Assembly: GCA_005408345.1 (NCBI GenBank)
Contig: SEMN01000007.1
Coordinates: 3,384,001-3,448,000, forward strand
DNA length: 64,000 bases
Direction of reading: 5' to 3'
Source of the DNA: Macquaria australasica
Lineage: Eukaryota; Chordata; Actinopteri; Centrarchiformes; Percichthyidae
The notes under the pieces are model-generated. The model had not been told where the DNA came from. It worked only from the letters and a program-made list of their open reading frames with translations, and made no database searches. Below are positions 57,511-64,000 of the stretch, one piece after another. Position numbers and translations under genes: made by a program. Within the stretch, counting starts at the first letter, position 1. Each line of letters starts with the position of its first letter.

Positions 57511-59199
57511 AAGCAAAAATGACTCAAGTGATGTCACCTGAGCCATTTTCTCAGACTTGTACAAAGCCACAGAAGACATTATACAGTTTTTGCAGGCTGT
57601 GTAGTATCCTCTGTAACTATTGCATTGACTTTGACATGTGGAGTACCCCTTTAACTACTATACATTTTCCTGCAAATTCAAAACATTCACACCAAGGTCC
57701 TTTTTGGTCAGTTTGGTAAAGGCAGTCATTTAAGTAATGGACACATTCCTGCTAGCACCTGACCAGGAATCCAACACTTCCATTACTAGCTACTACATTA
57801 CTCTCTCAAACTGCTGCTTCTGTCAGCCTAGTTCTAATTCTTACCCTGGCTATGCAGGCCTGACATACTGCCCTGGAACAGGCGTCAGGGCTTGCACGCA
57901 AATCACAGCTGCCAACACCATTTAAATGTTGTCACCTGAGTTTGGCTGCAAATCTGCTGATCCAATGATCTGCAGGGCACTGATTGGCACACACAAGACC
58001 TGTGCACAAAGCTCCTCTTTAAAGTCTTTAATCAATATTTGATAAACCTATGAAGGAATGAATAAATAAATCAACATCTGAATCCAGCTAGAGACAGCAG
58101 CTCCTGTGGTGTTGGGTTTGGTCGGATCACAGTCTGTGTTATAATCTGTTAGAGAAGATTCAGAAGCACAGTTTCCCACCGAAAAGACAAGATATTAAAG
58201 AGAAATTGCAAGATTACCCAAAGTTTGCTTGATCATATACATTTTGGGAAATTGTTTCTTGACAAACAAGTAATCAACAATAACACATAGGCACTACTTT
58301 CTCCCAGAAAATTACTGTAACAACAAATGTGCTATCTAGAATTAATCAAACAACTGAAAACACATGTAGAGCCAGACTGATTCAGCTCCTCTCTGATTAA
58401 GACCTTCCCCATCAAGGTCATGGGCATTCTACGAAATAGCAACTGAGAAAAACTTGCCCTCTTCAAAACACTTCAAAACTGACAGCTTTGTTAAATATTA
58501 ATGACAGCTGGGAGACTGAAGAATGGAAAGGGAGAGAACATACTGGAAGAATAACTGATGAAGGAGTGAAAATAATTGGTCGTAAAGATTTCTTTCTTTA
58601 AGTAGTAGTGGTTTCACGTTCTGGGAAGGGAGCAAGAGAAAACACTGAGGAGAGAAGACAGAGTGCAAGTAAGAAAAGGAAGAAGAATAACACGAGAAAA
58701 TGAAGAGGGGGGAATATGATTAAGAAGTGACATAATAAGACAGATGGTTGTGTTTTCAATTTCCTTTTTCAGCCTCTGCCCAGTCAGCATGTTAATCTTT
58801 ACAAAAGCCCCACTTTTCACCAACATAAATCAACTGGCAAGATTTTTTGTACATCGAAGTTCTTACTGCCCTAAAAAATCTACTATGTTCTTATCTCATT
58901 ATCCACTATGAAAACAAACACAATATTGCCCTACTTTGTTATCTGAACATCAGCTGTGCCATGTCAGTCAACTTATCCTAATAAAATCTTGCTACTTGTC
59001 TAGGATTTAGCTTGATGTGGAGTTGTGTGCTATGTTTTCTTGGAAGAAAATTCTGAATGAGTCCCTGTTGGAGCTATGCAACAGCTAATTAAAATCCTTA
59101 AAAGGTATCTTCAATCTGGGATGTAAGAAACACCTGCCAATTTTGGTATTAAATGACTTAAAAGACTAAAGGTGTACCGCCTCGCTAGTGGCTCTGTTA

Positions 59200-59365
59200 G
59201 GCTGTAGTGGTGCCTTGAGCTAAATGCTAACACCCTCACAATGACAAAGCTAACATGCTGATGTTTAGCTGGTATATGATGTTTACTGTGTTAACCATCT
59301 CAGTTTAGTGTGTTAGAATGCTAACATTTGTTAATTAGCACATCATATGCTAGCGTAGCTAAAAT
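59200..59365. repeat. Dispersed fish repeat, second copy
   Basis: It shares the phrases aagctaacatgctgatgtttagctggtata and ctcagtttagtgtgttagaatgctaacattt with 57290..57370, about 80 percent similar by eye and in the same orientation. Confidence 0.6.
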
Positions 59366-60379
59366 ATATACAATCTAGTAACTGCGCAGCTTCTTTAGAA
59401 GTTGTTTCACGTCGAAGTTGGGGAAACGTTGCCAGGTTTTTAAAAGAAAAAGGGGCACACATCTAAAGTGGACTTAAAACACTGTCCCCGTAAGGAAGGG
59501 ATAAGTCTCATCATTGGGCTCTAAGCTTTATCTTTTCTTCCCTAAAGGTCGTTCAGTGACCAAAGAAAATCCTCACCCTTGATACGTGCATGAAATCCAC
59601 ACTATTACAACCTGAGCTCCTCGAAATGCCAGGACAGTCTCCTCACAGGCTACTGTCTGTGGCGTTGTATGGATAACTTATAAACCTGTGACTTTTACTT
59701 TAAGACTTGTTGTCTCTGAACCACTTGCTGGTGTACAGCCTCCAAACTTGGACATTATAAGTACTAGAACTTACGGGATCTCTGGCAGGACAACGTTATC
59801 ACTTCCTTATCACAAAGTAAAATATTTCACACTATCAGGAGCAGTAAAGTTTTCGTTGAAGTTTTGCTTTCGATGAGTCATTGTCATCATCGAGTGTGGC
59901 ATTGTTTTTAAAAATAGCCTCTCCTATCAACTTCTACCCTCATGTGTTACCTCACATTATATATTTAAAAGTTTTACCTCTGAGCTTTTAATAATAAATG
60001 AATTAAGCTAATTTTATTTTGAGTTTATATAACACCACTTGGTTCGAGTGAATGCACATCTAGATTTTAATCTTGCACTATACCGTGATTTAAACTTTAA
60101 ATACTTTACAACTTACATTTTATGAAACAATAATATGATGGAGCCAACATCAACTAGACCCAATTTTAGACCCAAAGTTTTATGATTGGAAAATTATATA
60201 AAACTTATGCAAGACAAATTTTGTTTAATATCAACAGCTCTCTGGGTTTTGTTATTTTATTGTGTGTTGCCATAATGTATGCTTGTGTTGATTTCTGTAT
60301 GGATTTTTAACTGGCTACAACCATTAAACCATATTTTGTACGTGCTAAATCAACCTCTAATATCTGTCTCTTAAACAGG

Positions 60380-60677
60380 CTATAGCCAGTGGCTGGTTAG
60401 CTTATCTTAGCACAAAATCTGCACTTGTAAAATGCAGAATTGTGGATTTTACACTTGTTGGTTTTTGTACAGATGAAATAAATGAAATATTACATGTTAA
60501 TTGGTGAGCTTTAGATGTGCTGGACAGGTCCAGGCTGTCTGTTTCCCCCTGTTTAATCAGCTGCTGGCTGTAGCCTTATACGTAACTGACAGATATGAGA
60601 GTGGTATCAGTCTTCTCATCTAACTCTCCGCCAGAAAGCGAATAAGTGTATTTCCCAAAATGTCTAACTATTTATTC
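60380..60677. repeat. Fold-back repeat family, copy F (right half)
   Basis: Contains attggtgagctttagatgtgc, ctgtttccccctg, tatgagagtggtatcagtcttctcatctaactctccgccagaaagcg and ends in tttcccaaaatgtctaactatt, the shared terminus. Confidence 0.65.
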
Positions 60678-60953
60678 AACTGTTACTGAAACATACTACC
60701 ACTTGGTCTACCACAAAGGGGAAAAGCAGCGACTTTAAAAACTACTAGGGAGTGAGGAAGTCCAGCATGTCGGAGAGCTGGCTAGACTTGTACAATCTTT
60801 CCCAAAAGTAGCTGAGAAAGTAAGTAAATCTATCAGTGTGAAACTATTTTGAGCCTCCAGTGATCCAGTTTTAACTTTTCTGGAACACAATTTTGTTGCT
60901 GAGCAATATTTAGCCAACTAGACTGCTCAGTGTGAAGGGAGAGTGAGTGAAGG

Positions 60954-60954
60954 A

Positions 60955-61027
<73 letters not shown>
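60954..61027. repeat. (AG)n microsatellite, about 37 units
   Basis: Nearly perfect AG run with one AA interruption near 60979; the longest homopurine tract in the window. Confidence 0.97.
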
Positions 61028-61029
<2 letters not shown>

Positions 61030-61338
61030 AGTTTGATGCCAAGAGCTGTGCGTTGACCCTGATTAAATGCCTCCTCTAACTCACTGGGACCACTGATAAG
61101 ACCAATGCACTGTGGGCAGTTTGCGTGCTATGTGTGTGTATGTTCAGGAGCCAGAGCAAAAGATAAGGTGTGTGTCTACACATGTGCATGTACAAGGAGT
61201 GTGTGTGACTCTGCGTGTGTGTGTCCCAACACCAATTCTCCTGTGTAAACATGCTGACCTGGCACAACACCAGTAGACACTTTGAAGTTGGCAATAGCCA
61301 CTGTAATCCCCCTACCTCTCTCGCTCTCTCATACACTT

Positions 61339-61371
61339 ACACACACACACACACATACACACACACACACT
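61339..61371. repeat. (CA)n microsatellite
   Basis: About 16 CA units with one TA interruption; more short CA tracts follow to 61456. Confidence 0.95.
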
Positions 61372-64000
61372 GAGCCAGAGGCGAGACTTAACACTGGCAA
61401 CCTTCTGTGGCTTAGCATGTGGCCACTAACACACACACTCCTACACACACACACACTCATCCATTGTGACAGACAATAGCATCCTCACGCAGAGAGATAA
61501 AACAATAAATTCTCTCACGCACATATGCACAAAAACACTGACTCTCTCATAACCATTTTTTGTTTTTGTTTATGCCACCTATAATGGACATTTCTGCTAT
61601 GTTACATGTGAGTGTGTGTTTTGCTAAAAGTGCCTGCCACTCTGGAGTGTATCACACTACAGCCTCAGAGCATCTCCGGGTCTTAAATCAGACATGCTGA
61701 CATCCACACACAATCATCTGAGAGTCTCCAAATGCACCAAGCTCTCTGCGACAGTCAGACTTTACACACAGTTTATGTGAATGTGTACACTTTGAGACAA
61801 ATATATATCATATAGCCTTAATAGCAAGACATACTGTATCTTATCAACAGGTGATGCTTTACTTTTTAAACAGAAATTGTGCAGTGTGCGTCCTGCCCAT
61901 CACCCGACACAACAGTTGAAACAGCATGTGATGCACGTCGGTGGGTTAACCTTGGAAGGCGCTGCACGCTCTATGAATTATAAGGATTTGCTGGCTACCT
62001 TGTGCTTAAGGGTCAGTTCACCAAAAATACAAAATTTAAAAATACAGCTCCTATGAAAACTACATGCTCTGTGGATTACCCGGAGAAACTGTGAAATTGC
62101 TGTGCGATACTTAAAAGAGATGTTGCTGTTGAATTCTTTAAAGCTGCATGAATATATATTTTTTGGTCACTATGGGGCAGAACACCCAACATTTGACATA
62201 TTCTGGCCTTTTAAAGTTGATGGCTAGCCCACTGCTTCCTGTTTACAGATCCAGCAGACACGGCAAGTCGTGTTTGTGGCGATCTGTCAAATTTAAGTCC
62301 AATCTTTACTGTCCTTTTATCTTTGTTTTGGTCTCCACCAACTCCTGAGATAAATATCTGTCATCAGCTTTTTCACTGCAAACAGCTTCCTGCTGTGGCT
62401 GGAAATAAAGTTGATGAGACATCCGAAAAACCAAAAGTTACCATGAGTTAGTATATAATTCTCTGTGGGTTTGTCACTACTAACAACACCTTTCACATTA
62501 CATGATGTTATTTGACCTATTGTTCATATCATAATATTGATTAGAGCAGCTTTAAATGCAACTTATTCAAAGCTTTGAGCACCAATAATGACATTCCATT
62601 CACTTTCAATGTATTGGGATGACAGCAGAAATCTCTAAGATGTACAGTATATCTCACAACCTGGGCAATACAATAAAACCCAAATTATCCACATTACGGA
62701 ATACCACTAGAAGAGTAAACATATTATGTTGTAATTATGGTGAACTCACAATTAAACATAACCAGATACTATCGGCTACTTTCTACTCCGTGTTCAGAGG
62801 TTGGGGTGGGGGAGCTCACCCAGGTTCACTGATGTTAACTGGACGCCTCGACTCATCCCACGCTTCTCTGTATGTTGGTTATGTTTGGTCTTGTACTTTA
62901 TGTTGACCGCATGTACAAGGGACATTTGTTTTGTGTTACTATTTACTGCAACATGTCAATACATTACTTATATTTTTTTTATATTATTATATTATTCTCC
63001 TGTCAACTCACAGTGGAGTCCATCTGACAGTTAACGCAACACTTCCTGTTAGAATAAAAACGTCTTTTGCTCCTGATATGCAGTTCACTCAGAGAAATGA
63101 AAGCCATTATTCACGCACCCCATAACACACTATTATCACTTGGTCTATTGTAAAATAAGACAACACATTTCTGACCCTAAATAACCACTGCAGCTGTGTT
63201 GACTGTTTCCAGAATGGTGGCAAAACAGGAGTCTGCCTTAGGTGGCAGCAACATGAGTGGAAGCCTGCTACTTCATTACCTCATTGCCCACTGGTTATGT
63301 CCCACTTTTACATTCCCTGCCACACTAAAGAGATTGCCATTGCACCAACTGTTGTTGGCCATGTATCATTACCTCAATATGAGTAAGCATCCACAGTGGA
63401 GATGGTGAACACAGTACCATGTTATAATATGTCTAAGGCTCATTGACTAATTCTTTCTTATTTGGGTCCAGGGCTGAAGGGGTTTAGGAACCCCTGATCA
63501 GATAGAAAAGCTACTTAGGGTATTAAACTGGGGCAGGGGGTTCTCAGAACTTTTACCACACAGGATTAAAATTGAGTTCATTTAATCTTACCGTGGGACT
63601 CAGGCACACTAGTAAACTTCTCCTTGTACAGGGACCCACCACAAACAACCATAAACTAATTTTCGACCCAGTTTTAGAAACTACAGGTCTAGGGAAATGG
63701 AAATCTAGAGTGGGGTGAGGTATAAATTGGAAAGTTAGCGTGTTGTTGAGTGTTTATTCCCTTTTGTAAGACAACTTAAATTGCTTTTATTACTTTCTTT
63801 ATTTGTCACCTGTTCGCTTTCTTCTGTATTTGCTCTTATTTTGCCTGTTAGAATTATATAAAGTGGTTACTCACTGTGAATTCAATAAAATTTGTAATGC
63901 TCCTCATAAGTAATAAACAGAATAAAAAATTTGGTCACAAAGAAAATAAGTAAGGCAGCTCTTGCTAATTGGCCTCTTTGTTTCTGCTGCCTGGGTTGCC

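Larger units (their letters stand above)
44935..64000 (-). other. pcdh15: pcdh15 intron 1 / 5' flank
   Basis: About 19 kb upstream of exon 2. It contains the frameshifted LINE, the purine tract, the minisatellite, dispersed repeats at 54.6, 57.2 and 59.2 kb, fold-back copy F, AG and CA microsatellites, and three candidate regulatory blocks. The acceptor of exon 2 implies a non-coding exon 1 and promoter upstream, but no CpG-rich or otherwise convincing promoter was found. 61460..64000 shows only scattered repeat-like phrases. Confidence 0.7.

Overview
The window is vertebrate, almost certainly teleost fish (probably percomorph), genomic DNA. Small coding exons with GT..AG borders are scattered through AT-rich, repeat-rich introns. 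The repeats are typical of fish: a Tc1/mariner deletion derivative, fold-back MITEs, a tRNA-type SINE, 3' LINE stubs, and many (CA)n, (GA)n and (TATC)n microsatellites. No bacterial-type operon, CRISPR array, tRNA or rRNA gene was seen.

The window is dominated by one gene on the minus strand, the 5' part of protocadherin-15 (pcdh15; a or b ohnolog not resolved). Eleven coding exons run from 44913 down to 1156. When joined they give an uninterrupted 1362-nt, 454-codon reading frame. It encodes a signal peptide, cadherin repeats EC1, EC2 and EC3, and the start of EC4. Exon borders and phases agree with the mammalian gene as I recall it, including a 15-nt microexon (32521..32535) that adds five residues just before the first EC1 cysteine. 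Residues known to matter for the tip-link handshake with cadherin-23 (Ile22, Cys11/Cys99, Ile108, Arg113 in mature numbering) are present. The rest of the gene lies to the left of position 1. The non-coding first exon and promoter lie either inside 44935..64000, where I could not find them, or beyond the right edge.

Layout from left to right, which is 3' to 5' for the gene: 1-4.5 kb, exons 12, 11 and 10. 4.5-11.6 kb, intron 9 with a hAT-like MITE. 11.6 kb, exon 9. 11.8-17.3 kb, intron 8 with the Tc1 derivative, a second MITE and a 42-bp tandem repeat. 17.3 kb, exon 8. 17.4-19.7 kb, intron 7 with a same-strand intronless coiled-coil pseudogene that still has a TATA-like box. 19.7-23.9 kb, exons 7, 6 and 5. 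23.9-31.4 kb, intron 4. 31.4-32.5 kb, exon 4 and the microexon. 32.5-44.8 kb, intron 2, rich in fold-back MITEs, with a SINE inserted in one of them and a LINE stub. 44.8 kb, exon 2 with the start codon. 44.9-64 kb, intron 1 / 5' flank with a second LINE stub, tandem repeats and several stretches that look like conserved regulatory sequence.

The features most worth a second look are the conserved microexon, the nested coiled-coil pseudogene (three lesions, unidentified family, repeated 31-residue motif), the CA repeat abutting the exon 6 donor, and the dispersed fold-back repeat family.
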